A DNA stretch of 64,000 bases, taken from the NCBI RefSeq assembly GCF_039536245.1, contig NZ_BAAAYN010000017.1:357715-421714 (forward strand), written 5' to 3'. Shown piece by piece: positions 26,995-37,028 of this stretch (position 1 is its first letter; each line of letters opens with the position of its first letter). This DNA comes from Cryptosporangium minutisporangium (GTDB taxonomy: Bacteria > Actinomycetota > Actinomycetes > Mycobacteriales > Cryptosporangiaceae). Below the pieces are notes generated by a model. That model was not told where the DNA came from, searched no databases, and saw only the letters and a list, made by a program, of their open reading frames with translations. The position numbers and the translations under genes are program-made.

Positions 26995-27323
26995 TCCCGT
27001 CCTCCCGAATAGGTCCCGGCCACCTGCGCGGGCAAACGGGACAGTAAGACACGCGCGTTGCGTCCAGTCATCTGGCCGGACCCCTATCCACCGGACGGTG
27101 TCGGAGTCGAGCCACAGAGTTGAGCCGCTCGCGGCGCCTCCGAGACCGTCGAACGCCGTAAGTCGGCCGCTCAACGCCACACCTGCTGTGCGGGGTCCCC
27201 GGCCGCACTAGGTTAAATGTGGCCGCCGGCACAACTGAACTCTTTTCAACCCCCGGCATGCGCAGAGGACGAACGACCTCAGCAGGTGCCGGTCGAAAAG
27301 AATTCACTGAGGAGGTTCCGCAC
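26995..27323. other. Divergent promoter region between the beta-propeller gene and acs
   Basis: 329 bp without a gene. It must hold promoters for both flanking genes. GAGGAGG at about 27310 is the acs ribosome binding site. No clear riboswitch or operator palindrome was seen. Confidence 0.6.
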
Positions 27324-29297
<1,974 letters not shown>

Positions 29298-29307
29298 GAC
29301 ACGTCCC

Positions 29308-29339
29308 GAGCGGCCCCGGCTTCCCCGCCGGGGCCGCTC
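29308..29339. terminator. Terminator hairpin after acs
   Basis: GAGCGGCCCCGGC (29308-29320) and GCCGGGGCCGCTC (29327-29339) form a perfect 13-bp stem with loop TTCCCC, 11 bp after the acs stop. No T-run follows; it lies between convergent genes and may serve both. Confidence 0.7.
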
Positions 29340-29400
29340 GCCGTTCAAGCACTACGTCATGCGGACGCCCGGCAGCGCGCCGCCGCCACCGACTGACCGA

Positions 29401-30381
29401 CTACCTGCGCTCTTTGCGGAAGGCTCCGCGCATCGCTCCGGTCATGCGTTGCCAGCGCGGCGGGACACCCAGGTCGACGACGTCGCCGTCCAGGTTCGGG
29501 CGCACGACCTCCAGCAGTCCGGCGGCGGCGCGCACCTCCCACACCGACCCGTGCAGCCGCGCGAGCGTCTCGATCTCCGCGCCGTCCAGCCCTCGCACGA
29601 CGAGCCGGAACGGCTCCTCGAAACGACGCTCGAGCAGCAGGATCGAGTTCATCGAGCGCCACCCGATGAACGCACCCGCAACCACCCCGACGACGCTCAC
29701 CTGCGCGGCGGGCCGGAACCCACGCTCGGTGTCGAGAGCGGTGATGACGAGGTCGAACCCACCCCGCTGGTCACGGGACGGCGTGATCTCCCGCCCGACC
29801 GCCAGCATCCGGCCGTCCGGCGACCACCCCTGCGCCCCCAGCGCGGCGTCCTCCGGCAGGGGAACGCGAACCGGCGGCCCACCCGCGAGCGGAGCGATCC
29901 GGACGTACGCCCCCACGTCGACCGCGATCCGGGCCCCTTCCGGCGCCACCGCGACCTCGCGCGGCTCCTCGCCGGAGAGGTCGTAGGCGTCACTCCGCCC
30001 GGTCTCCAGATCCAGCAGGTACATACCTTCGTCGTTGCCGTAGAGCAGCCGTCTACCGCTCGGTAGCCAGGACAGCACCTCCGCCCCACGGACGGTGGCG
30101 GGGAACCCCCGACGACTACCGTCCCGCAGGTCGAGCACCGAGACCGTGGGCACCGGCCGGTCGACGACCAGCGCCAAGCGAGTGCCGTCCGGGGACAGCT
30201 GCCCCGGGTCCTCCAGGCGCTCCGCCCCCACCATCCGGATCCGGCGCCCATCGGCTGCCAACAACAACGTCTGCTCGCCGTCGTCAACGGCGAAGGCGGC
30301 CCTCCCCGGCGGGTCGGCGTCCCACGACATCGTCCAGTCCGGGCACCGGGGAACCTCAACTGGCGCGTACACGTCGATCAC
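29401..30381 (-). CDS. Cytoplasmic beta-propeller (TolB/WD40-like) protein
   Basis: A 326-residue protein built of blade motifs (LSPDGTRLALVVDR, WLPSGRRLLYGNDE, WSPDGRMLAVGREI) without signal peptide or membrane helix. The strings LDLETGRSDAYDLSGEEPRE and WSPDG units resemble those of the membrane-anchored propeller at 25399-26994, suggesting paralogy; the two genes flank acs. Start ATG/GTG at 30381. Ligand and role unknown. Confidence 0.75.
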   Translation of the reverse strand: MIDVYAPVEVPRCPDWTMSWDADPPGRAAFAVDDGEQTLLLAADGRRIRMVGAERLEDPGQLSPDGTRLALVVDRPVPTVSVLDLRDGSRRGFPATVRGAEVLSWLPSGRRLLYGNDEGMYLLDLETGRSDAYDLSGEEPREVAVAPEGARIAVDVGAYVRIAPLAGGPPVRVPLPEDAALGAQGWSPDGRMLAVGREITPSRDQRGGFDLVITALDTERGFRPAAQVSVVGVVAGAFIGWRSMNSILLLERRFEEPFRLVVRGLDGAEIETLARLHGSVWEVRAAAGLLEVVRPNLDGDVVDLGVPPRWQRMTGAMRGAFRKERR

Positions 30382-30623
30382 GGAAACCTTCCTCTCCCCG
30401 GGTCGTCAGGGTAGAGGCTGTCAGCGCAGTTAGCGTGAGAAACGTGCACGCCAGCGCGGTTGTGAGCACCGAGAAATCCGCCCAGGCGAACCCCTCGCCG
30501 GAGAATGCACGCGGATCGACATCGAGAACGAACACCCGTCACTGTGTGCAACGACCTAGCGCCACTACCCCCTACGGACGGTAACGCGCGGGTCGAGACC
30601 CTCAGCAGCCTCCCCGGGCGCTC

Positions 30624-30636
30624 TACGCTGGCCGCT
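30624..30636 (+). promoter_or_regulatory. Probable leaderless -10 box of the alpha/beta hydrolase gene
   Basis: TACGCT (30624-30629) followed by seven bases and ATG at 30637. No Shine-Dalgarno sequence is visible, so a leaderless transcript is likely. Confidence 0.5.
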
Positions 30637-31560
30637 ATGGCCAACCCGCCGGACGATGTGGTCGTTCTCCATGACGGACCGTGGAGCCACCGCTTCGTCA
30701 GCGCCAACGGCAGCAGATTCCACGTCGTGGAGGCCGGAACAGGACCGTTGATCCTGCTCCTGCACGGCTTCCCCGAGTACTGGTGGACGTGGAGACACCA
30801 GATCGAGCCACTGGCCGGGGCCGGCTACCGAGTCGTCGCGGTCGACCTGCGGGGCTACGGCGCCAGCGACAAGCCTCCCCGCGGCTATGACGGCTTCACG
30901 CTCGCCAGCGACGTCAGCGGGTTGATCCGAGCGCTCGGCGAGCGGGACGCGATGCTCGTCGGGCACGACTGGGGTGGATCGCTCGCCTGGGCCACCGCCG
31001 CGTTCCACCCGCGTCAGGTGCGTCGACTGGTCGTCGTCGGGTCGCCGCACCCGCTGCGGCTCCGGGCGGCGATCGCCAGCGATCCGCGCGGGCAGCTCGC
31101 CGCGAGCCGGACGCTGTTCGCGTTCCAGACCCCCCGTTACGAGCACCGGGTGACCGCCAACGACGCGGCCTACGTCGGAACGTTGTTCGAGAAGTGGGCC
31201 GGTCAGCGCTGGCAGCAGACCGACGACTACGCGGAGTACACCCAGGCCTGCCGGACAGCGATGCGGATTCCGCAGGCGGCGTTCTGCGCGATGGAGTACT
31301 ACCGGTGGTCGCTCCGGTCGCTGACCCGCCCGACCGGGTGGCGGTACGCGAAGCTGATGCAGGCGCCGATCACCGCGCCGACACTCCAACTCCACGGCGC
31401 CGACGATGCCTACTTGCTTCCCCGGACCGCGCAGGGCTCCGGCCGGTACGTCACCGCCAGGTACGAGTGGCAGGTACTGGACGGCGTCGGCCACTTCCCT
31501 CAGGCCGAGCAGCCGGAGCTGGTCACCGGCGAGCTGCTGCGCTGGGCGAAATCCGCTTAG
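30637..31560 (+). CDS. Alpha/beta hydrolase, epoxide-hydrolase type (EphE-like)
   Basis: A 307-residue soluble hydrolase. LLLHGFPEYWWTWRHQIEPL carries the HGFP oxyanion motif; the nucleophile elbow VGHDWGGSLAW has Asp, as in epoxide hydrolases and dehalogenases, not Ser; the charge-relay acid is in LHGADDAYL and the catalytic His in DGVGHFPQAEQPE. Gene order places it where M. tuberculosis has ephE (Rv3670). Hydrolysis of an epoxide to a diol is the best prediction, with substrate unknown. It is convergent with idi. Confidence 0.88.
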   Translation: MANPPDDVVVLHDGPWSHRFVSANGSRFHVVEAGTGPLILLLHGFPEYWWTWRHQIEPLAGAGYRVVAVDLRGYGASDKPPRGYDGFTLASDVSGLIRALGERDAMLVGHDWGGSLAWATAAFHPRQVRRLVVVGSPHPLRLRAAIASDPRGQLAASRTLFAFQTPRYEHRVTANDAAYVGTLFEKWAGQRWQQTDDYAEYTQACRTAMRIPQAAFCAMEYYRWSLRSLTRPTGWRYAKLMQAPITAPTLQLHGADDAYLLPRTAQGSGRYVTARYEWQVLDGVGHFPQAEQPELVTGELLRWAKSA

Positions 31561-31589
31561 CGTCGTGAGTCAGAAGTTCGTCGCCGGGT

Positions 31590-32279
31590 CTAGCGGCGGA
31601 GGGTGGCCACCGCGGGGTGGTCTTCCAGCTCGGCGAGCTGAAGGAGCGCCCACGGCGAGAGGCCGATCTCGGCCCGGCCAGCCAGGGCCTCGACGGTGAA
31701 CTGCGGCCAGTCCACCCAGCGGTACTCCTCGACCTCGTCCGGGTTCGGGACCGGCTCGGCGTCGACCCGGACTCCGAACACCGGGCAGATCTCGTTCTCG
31801 ACCACACCGTCCAGCTCCGCGCGGTACCGGAAGTCGGGCAGCAGCGGCACGATCTCCGCGATCTCGACGCTCAGCCCGAGTTCCTGCTGCAGGCGACGCT
31901 GCACGGCGGCCACCGGCTCCTCGCCCGGCGCCGGGTGCCCGCAGCAGGAGTTCGTCCAGACACCGGGCCACGTCTTCTTCGACAACGCACGCCGGGTGAG
32001 CAGGAACCGACCGGAGCGGTCGAAGACGTAGCTCGAGAACGCAGCATGCAGCGGGGTGTTGCGGTGGTGGCTGGCCAGCTTCGGAGCGGTCCCGATCGGG
32101 CGTCCGCTCTCGTCGAGTAGCACGATCAGCTCGTCGTCGGCCACCTGGTCGGATGAAATCGAAGCTCCGAGCGGCTGAACGTCGTTATGTGATTGCTCAC
32201 ACAAGGTCGCGTCCAGTTCAGCCCTGTCTGTGTCGGCGAACACCAAGAAAGCCTCTTCCATCCCCGACGCTGGCCCCAT
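31590..32279 (-). CDS. idi: Type 1 isopentenyl-diphosphate delta-isomerase
   Basis: A Nudix-fold cytosolic enzyme of 229 residues that interconverts isopentenyl and dimethylallyl diphosphate. The catalytic Cys lies in WTNSCCGHPAPGEE and the catalytic Glu in VVENEICPVFGV; metal ligands are in the SSHHRNTPLHAAFS-like stretch (ASHHRNTPLHAAFS). ATG 32279 has GGAG six bases upstream; the N-terminus is about 40 residues longer than minimal bacterial forms. It is divergent from the mycosin-like gene with a 61-bp gap. Confidence 0.95.
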   Translation of the reverse strand: MGPASGMEEAFLVFADTDRAELDATLCEQSHNDVQPLGASISSDQVADDELIVLLDESGRPIGTAPKLASHHRNTPLHAAFSSYVFDRSGRFLLTRRALSKKTWPGVWTNSCCGHPAPGEEPVAAVQRRLQQELGLSVEIAEIVPLLPDFRYRAELDGVVENEICPVFGVRVDAEPVPNPDEVEEYRWVDWPQFTVEALAGRAEIGLSPWALLQLAELEDHPAVATLRR

Positions 32280-32340
32280 ATCTGTCTCCAGTCTGCCTGG
32301 CCTGGGCGGGTAGCGCCTCTCGGGACCGACGAGGCACGGG

Positions 32341-33759
32341 GTGAGTTTTCGCCGTACCGTGTCAACCGACGACACGATGGTCATCAGCGGAGACACCCTC
32401 CGCTCGGGCGAACGGCGGCGATCGGTGCACGACCCGACGGCAGGGCGGCAGCCCGCCCCGCGGCGTGCCCGGCGGTCCCGAGGTCGGCTGCTCGCCGGCC
32501 TGCTCGCAATGCTGACGCTCGTCGGAACGCTGGCTCCTGGCGCCGCTCCAGCCGCCGCCGACACCGTCCGCGACCAGCAGTGGCAGCTGTCGTTCCTGCG
32601 GGCCACCTCGGCGTGGAACTACTCCACCGGCCGGGACGTCACGGTCGCCGTCATCGACTCCGGCGTCGACGCCACCCACCCGGACCTGGTCGGTCAGGTG
32701 CTCCCCGGTACCGACTTCGTCGACGGTACGACCGACGGACGCACCGACGTCGTGGGGCACGGCACCGCGGTCGCCGCGTTCATCGCCGGCCGGAACGACG
32801 AGGACGGCGTGGTCGGGCTGGCTCCCCGCACCAAGATCCTGCCGATCCGAGTCCTCGACCCGCGCAACGAATACGACTCGGCGGCCACCATCGCGAAAGC
32901 GGTGCGGTGGGCGGTCGACCGCGGCGTCGAGGTGATCAACCTGTCGCTCGGCAGCGCCGACACCGCGAAGGTCCTCACCGACGCGATCGCTTACGCGTTC
33001 TCGAAGGACGTCGTCGTGGTGGCGTGCGACGGCAACACCTCCAACGACCGCGGCGCCAAGGTCTGGCACCCGGCGCGCCAGCCGGGCGTCGTCGCGGTCT
33101 CCGGGGTCGTGCGCACCGGCGCGTTCTGGACCGGTTCGCTGCAGGGGCCCGAGACCGTGCTCGCCGCACCGTCGACCGAGCTCACCGCCGCGGGGATCGA
33201 CCACGGCTACTGGCGGGTGCAGGGCACCAGCTTCGGAGCGCCGATGGTGAGCGCGACGGCGGCACTGCTCCGCTCGCGTTACCCGGACCTCTCCGCCGCG
33301 AACGTCGTCAACCGATTGATCCGCACGGCCGACGACGAAGGCCCGGCCGGTCGCGACAGCCAGTACGGGTACGGCATCGTCGATCCGGTGGCCGCGCTGA
33401 CCGAGGCGGTGCCGCCGGTCAGCCGGAACCCGCTGCTGACCTCGGTCACCACCAACCGGGGCGGGAGCGCTCCGTCGGTGACCCCGACGCCGAGCGTGCC
33501 GTCCAGCGACCAATCCGCGGTGCAGGCGCCCGGCCCGGCGGCACCGGCCACCGCCGCCCCGACCGAGACACCGCTGGCCGCCCGGATCGAGCGGCTGCGC
33601 TCCCACGCGCTGCTGCTCGGCGGGGCACTTGCGGTGGCGCTGCTGATCGGAGTCGGTGTGGTGGGTTATGCGCTGATGGGCCAGCGGCCCCGGGCCGGTC
33701 GCCAAGGCTGGGATCTGCCCCCCGAAGACCGCAGCCCTCCGCCCCCACCGCACTGGTAA
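32341..33759 (+). CDS. Mycosin-like (MycP-type) subtilisin protease, solitary
   Basis: An S8-family serine protease of 472 residues with N-terminal signal helix (LLAGLLAMLTLVGTLAPGAA) and C-terminal membrane anchor (ALLLGGALAVALLIGVGVVG). The catalytic triad is Asp106 (AVIDSGVDATHPDL), His140 (VVGHGTAVAAFIAG) and Ser297 (QGTSFGAPMVS). Residues DQQWQL after the signal match mycosins of type VII secretion. It lies 30 kb from the ESX core, which has its own mycP at 62682. GTG start; a GAGG lies seven bases upstream. Substrate unknown. Confidence 0.88.
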   Translation: MSFRRTVSTDDTMVISGDTLRSGERRRSVHDPTAGRQPAPRRARRSRGRLLAGLLAMLTLVGTLAPGAAPAAADTVRDQQWQLSFLRATSAWNYSTGRDVTVAVIDSGVDATHPDLVGQVLPGTDFVDGTTDGRTDVVGHGTAVAAFIAGRNDEDGVVGLAPRTKILPIRVLDPRNEYDSAATIAKAVRWAVDRGVEVINLSLGSADTAKVLTDAIAYAFSKDVVVVACDGNTSNDRGAKVWHPARQPGVVAVSGVVRTGAFWTGSLQGPETVLAAPSTELTAAGIDHGYWRVQGTSFGAPMVSATAALLRSRYPDLSAANVVNRLIRTADDEGPAGRDSQYGYGIVDPVAALTEAVPPVSRNPLLTSVTTNRGGSAPSVTPTPSVPSSDQSAVQAPGPAAPATAAPTETPLAARIERLRSHALLLGGALAVALLIGVGVVGYALMGQRPRAGRQGWDLPPEDRSPPPPPHW

Positions 33760-33805
33760 CCCGGGCCTGTTCTCGGGACCCCTCGCGCCGTGGCAGGGAT
33801 GCGGG

Positions 33806-33827
33806 TTTTCGGGAAGACAACGCCGCG
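33806..33827 (+). repeat. TTTTCGGGAAGACAAC repeat, copy a
   Basis: TTTTCGGGAAGACAACGCC matches three copies at 35141-35253 and one inverted copy at 35041-35060. It lies just past the stop of the mycosin-like gene and next to the 3' end of the zinc-ribbon gene. Confidence 0.6.
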
Positions 33828-33855
33828 TGGCGGTGGCGTGGGCGCCGCAGCGGAG

Positions 33856-34416
33856 TCAGCTCGCCGCGCGGGCCAGGGCATCGCGGTACGTGTTGCGGAT
33901 CGTCAGCAGCCGCCGACGCCGGAACCGGCCGGGCTCGGTCTGCCGCAGCGTCCGGCCCCGATCGGACCAGAAGCCGGCGCGCGGCACCTCGTCCTTCTCC
34001 GGCGGGATGAACTTGAGTACCTCGTCCATCGCCGCCACCGCGACGATCAGCGACTCGCGAGCCTCCGCGCTGAGCACCGGGCCGGGCTCCCGCCCCGGTC
34101 CTCCGGCGGCGGCCTGGGCACACACGTCGGCCACGTAGAGCCACTCCCCCGCGTCCAGCAGCTCCGACGGCTCGTCGCCACCGAACAGGACCACGTCGCC
34201 GGGGCCCGGCAGTAATGGCCGCTCGGGCAGGCGGAATATGAACTCGCGTGGCGTCTGGCACCCGGGGCAGGAGCCGCTGTAACGCCGCGCCGGTGCCCCC
34301 TCGTCCGAGGTGAGCGCGCTGTCCCAGTGGACATCGCTCTTACCGCACTTCGGGCAGGGCCGCATATCCATGTAGAGATGAGCCTCGTCCCGGGTTCGTG
34401 CTACCGGTAATGCCAT
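33856..34416 (-). CDS. Zinc-ribbon protein of unknown function
   Basis: A 186-residue protein beginning MALPVARTRDEAHLYMDM. Two CxxC pairs (CPKCGKSDVHW and CPGCQTPREF) form a zinc ribbon in residues about 18-52. A middle segment PSELLDAGEWLYVADV and a basic C-terminus (RFRRRRLLTIRNTYRDAL) follow. I do not recognise a named family; proteins of this kind occur near secretion and toxin loci of actinobacteria, which would suit its position, but that is inference. The longer open frame starts upstream, but ATG 34416 is preceded by a TAGGCT box at leaderless distance. Confidence 0.75.
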   Translation of the reverse strand: MALPVARTRDEAHLYMDMRPCPKCGKSDVHWDSALTSDEGAPARRYSGSCPGCQTPREFIFRLPERPLLPGPGDVVLFGGDEPSELLDAGEWLYVADVCAQAAAGGPGREPGPVLSAEARESLIVAVAAMDEVLKFIPPEKDEVPRAGFWSDRGRTLRQTEPGRFRRRRLLTIRNTYRDALARAAS

Positions 34417-34429
34417 ACCGCGCAGCCTA
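34417..34429 (-). promoter_or_regulatory. Probable leaderless -10 box of the zinc-ribbon gene
   Basis: On the minus strand TAGGCT (34424-34429) is followed by exactly seven bases and the ATG at 34416. The spacing and the TAGG core match the box before the deaminase gene at 36936. Confidence 0.55.
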
Positions 34430-34515
34430 CCCAAATGCGACGTACGCGCGACCCCGTCCACCTGCGGCTAGGCCATTACCGCGGTATTCGCTTGCGTTGG
34501 GCGCACACTGGAGTA

Positions 34516-35031
34516 ATGAGCATTCGAACAAAGGAGAAGGTAGATCGAGAACCACGACTGGGCGTCGATTTCGGACGAGTGATCAACGGAGGCGCTGATC
34601 AACCAGGCAACGAGGACACCGTGTTCCTGCACGGTGGCTTGGACGCAGCGATGTCGACGCCGGGCGCGATCGGCGTCTTCGAGATCCTTCCGCGAATCGT
34701 CGAACGCTTCGACGGGCGGGTGTGGATCGTTTCCAAGTGTGGGCCGAAAACACAGCAGCGCACGCTTCAATGGCTCGAACACCACGATTTCTATCGACGC
34801 ACCGGTGTGCCGGAAGGAAACGTTCGCTTCTGCCGGCAGCGGCCCGACAAAGCGATCCATTGCCGGGAACTAGCGATCACACACTTCGTCGATGACCGGA
34901 TCGACGTCCACCGGGCGTTACGCGGCCTGGTGCCGAACCTGTACCTCTACGGCCCGCAGGCGGAGCCCGCCCCGGACTGGGTCCGCCCGGTCGCCACCTG
35001 GGCCGAAGCCGACCAACTGGTCCACCCCTGA
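34516..35031 (+). CDS. HAD-like hydrolase-fold protein with atypical motif I
   Basis: A 171-residue soluble protein. RLGVDFGRVINGG is placed like HAD motif I but has Gly in place of the second Asp (DxD is expected). WIVSKCGPKTQQRTLQWL corresponds to motif II with Ser, and THFVDDRIDVHRAL to motif IV. These features suggest a nucleotidase-like HAD fold, possibly with altered catalysis. ATG 34516 has GGAG very close. It is divergent from the zinc-ribbon gene, and the pair is bracketed by a short repeat. Confidence 0.7.
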   Translation: MSIRTKEKVDREPRLGVDFGRVINGGADQPGNEDTVFLHGGLDAAMSTPGAIGVFEILPRIVERFDGRVWIVSKCGPKTQQRTLQWLEHHDFYRRTGVPEGNVRFCRQRPDKAIHCRELAITHFVDDRIDVHRALRGLVPNLYLYGPQAEPAPDWVRPVATWAEADQLVHP

Positions 35032-35040
35032 GCGCTGGCG

Positions 35041-35253
35041 CCCAGTCCTCCCGAAAGGTCAGCCCCCGGACGGCGGAGAGCCGAACTCCCCGCGAGCCAG
35101 TCCCGGCGGCGGTGCGCCGAACGTTGCAGGGCGACCACCCCGATTTTCGGGAAGACACCTCGCCGGGCACCGCTCCCGACCGATTCTCGGGAGGACAACC
35201 TCTCCGGGCGCCTCCCCGGCAGGGTTTTTTGGGGAAGACAACGTCACGCCGCG
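35041..35253. repeat. Cluster of TTTTCGGGAAGACAAC repeats
   Basis: Three direct copies at 35141-35168, 35181-35211 and 35222-35253 share (T)TTCGGGA(A/G)GACA(A/C)C followed by CCGGGC-like sequence, with unit spacing of about 40-43 bp. An inverted copy is at 35041-35060. They fill most of the 323-bp gap between the HAD-like gene and the phosphatase gene; no gene was seen in it. Confidence 0.65.
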
Positions 35254-35354
35254 TCCCCGGACACCAGCGCGGGGAGGAACCTCCGAGCGAGGGGCGCGTC
35301 AGCTACCAGTGATGCAGGGGCGGGCATACCTGCGGTGGTTCGCCGGACGGCGTA

Positions 35355-36065
35355 TCAATCGAGGTGACGGACGTCGTTGAACGCGGTCAGCCGGAGACGC
35401 GACCCCTGCCGCTCCCAGCGGGTCACCGAGGCGTTGCGGATGCCGCCGGAGGCGGCGATCGCGGCGACGTCGGCCTCCACCAGCCCTTCGATGATGTATC
35501 GCAGCATGACGACGACCGAGTCGTGCGCCACCACGAGCACGCGCCGGCCGGTGGCCACCTCCGACAGGTCGGCGAGGAAGCTGCGTAGCCGGATCGCCAT
35601 GTCGGTGTGCGCTTCGCCGCCGGGCGGGCGGTAGTAGAGGAAGCCGGTGGCGTCGCGGCGGGCGTACTCCTCGGGGTAGGTCGCCTTCACGGCCGCCTCG
35701 GGCATCAGCGTGAGGATGCCGATCTCGCGGTCACGGACACGGTCGTCGAGGAGGAAATCCGGTGCGCGCCCGGCGGCGGCGAGCGCGGTGACGGCCGCCT
35801 CCGCGGTGCGCCGCGCACGCAGGTACGGCGAGGAGATGACCAGGTCGGGCGGGGTCTTCAAGGCCTGGGCCCAGCGTCCGACCGCGGCCGCTTCCCGCTC
35901 GCCCCGTTCGGAGAGGTCCACGTCGGCGTCGCGGGCGGGCAGGCCGGTGACCTCGGAGACACCGGCCTGGTTCGCGGCGATCAGGATCTCGTTGGAGAGG
36001 CTCTGCCCGTGCCGGATCGCGACCAGCTCGGTCACGTCGACGGCCGGAGCCGGGAACCCTTTCAT
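35355..36065 (-). CDS. Histidine phosphatase family protein (phosphoglycerate-mutase fold)
   Basis: A 236-residue enzyme. The phospho-acceptor RHG motif is in LVAIRHGQSLSNEI, the second Arg in SSPYLRARRTAEAA, the acid in RDREIGIL, and the second His in VVAHDSVVVMLRY. Phosphatase rather than mutase activity is likely; the substrate is unknown. Its ATG overlaps the stop of the SUKH-3 gene by 4 bp, so it belongs to an operon with a deaminase and a SUKH protein. A link of a phosphatase to such a module is unusual and may mean it modifies a nucleotide product. Confidence 0.88.
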   Translation of the reverse strand: MKGFPAPAVDVTELVAIRHGQSLSNEILIAANQAGVSEVTGLPARDADVDLSERGEREAAAVGRWAQALKTPPDLVISSPYLRARRTAEAAVTALAAAGRAPDFLLDDRVRDREIGILTLMPEAAVKATYPEEYARRDATGFLYYRPPGGEAHTDMAIRLRSFLADLSEVATGRRVLVVAHDSVVVMLRYIIEGLVEADVAAIAASGGIRNASVTRWERQGSRLRLTAFNDVRHLD

Positions 36066-36547
36066 GCGACCGATCCGTCCACTCGTACGCGCGCCGGACG
36101 CCGCCCGAGGACGAGCGTGGTGAGCGCCTCGTCGATCGTGCGGCCGAGTAGCCACTCCGCGGTGTGGTCGAGGGCGAACACCCGGCCGGTGCCGTCGATC
36201 GCGAGCGCGGAGACGCCGTCGTCCTCGATGCCCAGCGGGAACAGTCCTGAGCCCAGCACCGCACCGAGTCCGCGCAGCGTCAGCCAGGTGGGCAGGGCAC
36301 GCTCCGGGTCGAGGACGAACGGCGTGCGGGCGACGTCGACGCCGGGGCCGGACTGCTCGACCACCAGCCCGCCGAACTCCGCGAGCGCCGCGGAGGCTTT
36401 CGGCGAGAACGTGTGCTGATGCCCAGCCGGCGACGCCCAGGCGCTCAGCGTCAGCCCCCAGTGCCGGGCGCGCTGGACGTCCTTGCGGCCCGGCGACCAA
36501 CCGGCCCCACGCAGGACCTTCTCGACCTCTTCGGGGAAGCGGCTCAT
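36062..36547 (-). CDS. SUKH-3-like immunity protein
   Basis: A 161-residue protein with the SUKH-3 pattern: [20 protein letters not shown] start, ALAEFGGLVVEQSGPGVDVA in the middle, GLFPLGIEDDGVSALAIDGT and FALDHTAEWLLGRTIDEAL near the end. SUKH proteins neutralise toxins, often nucleic-acid deaminases. It is coupled by ATGA overlaps to the YwqJ-like deaminase gene upstream and the histidine phosphatase gene downstream, so the deaminase is its probable partner. The paralogue at 38720 shares the start and the FALDHxxEW motif. Confidence 0.85.
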   Translation of the reverse strand: MSRFPEEVEKVLRGAGWSPGRKDVQRARHWGLTLSAWASPAGHQHTFSPKASAALAEFGGLVVEQSGPGVDVARTPFVLDPERALPTWLTLRGLGAVLGSGLFPLGIEDDGVSALAIDGTGRVFALDHTAEWLLGRTIDEALTTLVLGRRPARVRVDGSVA

Positions 36548-36936
36548 GCGGTCACCGTGGTGATGCCGAACGTCTCGAGGAGCACGGCGCACGACCGGCA
36601 GGGCGGCTGGAACTGACCGTGTGTCGGGTCGCCGTCCTCTCGGATGCGGGAGATGTGGATCTGCCCGCCCCGAAGCTTTTCGCGGGCCTCGTCCTCGGTG
36701 ATCGGCCGCCCGGCGGCTTTGTCGGCCTCGTGCAGGCGGTCGGAGATCAGCGCGACTTCGGCGCACCAGCCGGTGTAGCGCTCGCGTTGCTCGTTCGGGA
36801 GTCCGTCCAGGATCCGCGCCACGATCGGGTGGAGGCTCGGTGGTACGTCACCCCGGATCGACGTGTGCGAGTGCACCATCCCATCGACGATGAGCGCGCC
36901 CGCGGTCATCGGAAGCGGACGGGGAGCGGGCTGCAT
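36544..36936 (-). CDS. Stand-alone YwqJ-like deaminase
   Basis: A 130-residue deaminase-fold protein. VHSHTSIRG precedes the helix with the zinc-site pair [10 protein letters not shown] (Cys-Ala-Glu) and the second zinc motif [14 protein letters not shown] (PCxxC). The same signatures occur in the effector at 43180-51978. It lacks any secretion or WXG domain, so it is either an intracellular toxin paired with SUKH-3 or a domesticated enzyme. Substrate base unknown. First gene of a three-gene overlapping operon; leaderless promoter likely. Confidence 0.85.
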   Translation of the reverse strand: MQPAPRPLPMTAGALIVDGMVHSHTSIRGDVPPSLHPIVARILDGLPNEQRERYTGWCAEVALISDRLHEADKAAGRPITEDEAREKLRGGQIHISRIREDGDPTHGQFQPPCRSCAVLLETFGITTVTA

Positions 36937-36949
36937 GCGGTGGACCCTA
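36937..36949 (-). promoter_or_regulatory. Probable leaderless -10 box of the deaminase operon
   Basis: TAGGGT (36944-36949, minus) lies seven bases before ATG 36936, with no Shine-Dalgarno sequence. Confidence 0.55.
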
Positions 36950-37028
36950 CCGGGCAGCTGTTTCGGCGGTCCGTGCGCGCCTGCCGGGTTATCGTCGGAT
37001 GACTGATCCTCGACCTTCTCGGAGCGCC

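Noticed and set aside
35141..35253. Regularly spaced repeats that could suggest a CRISPR array
   Set aside because: Only three direct copies, about 16 conserved bases, spacers of unequal GC-rich sequence, and no cas genes.
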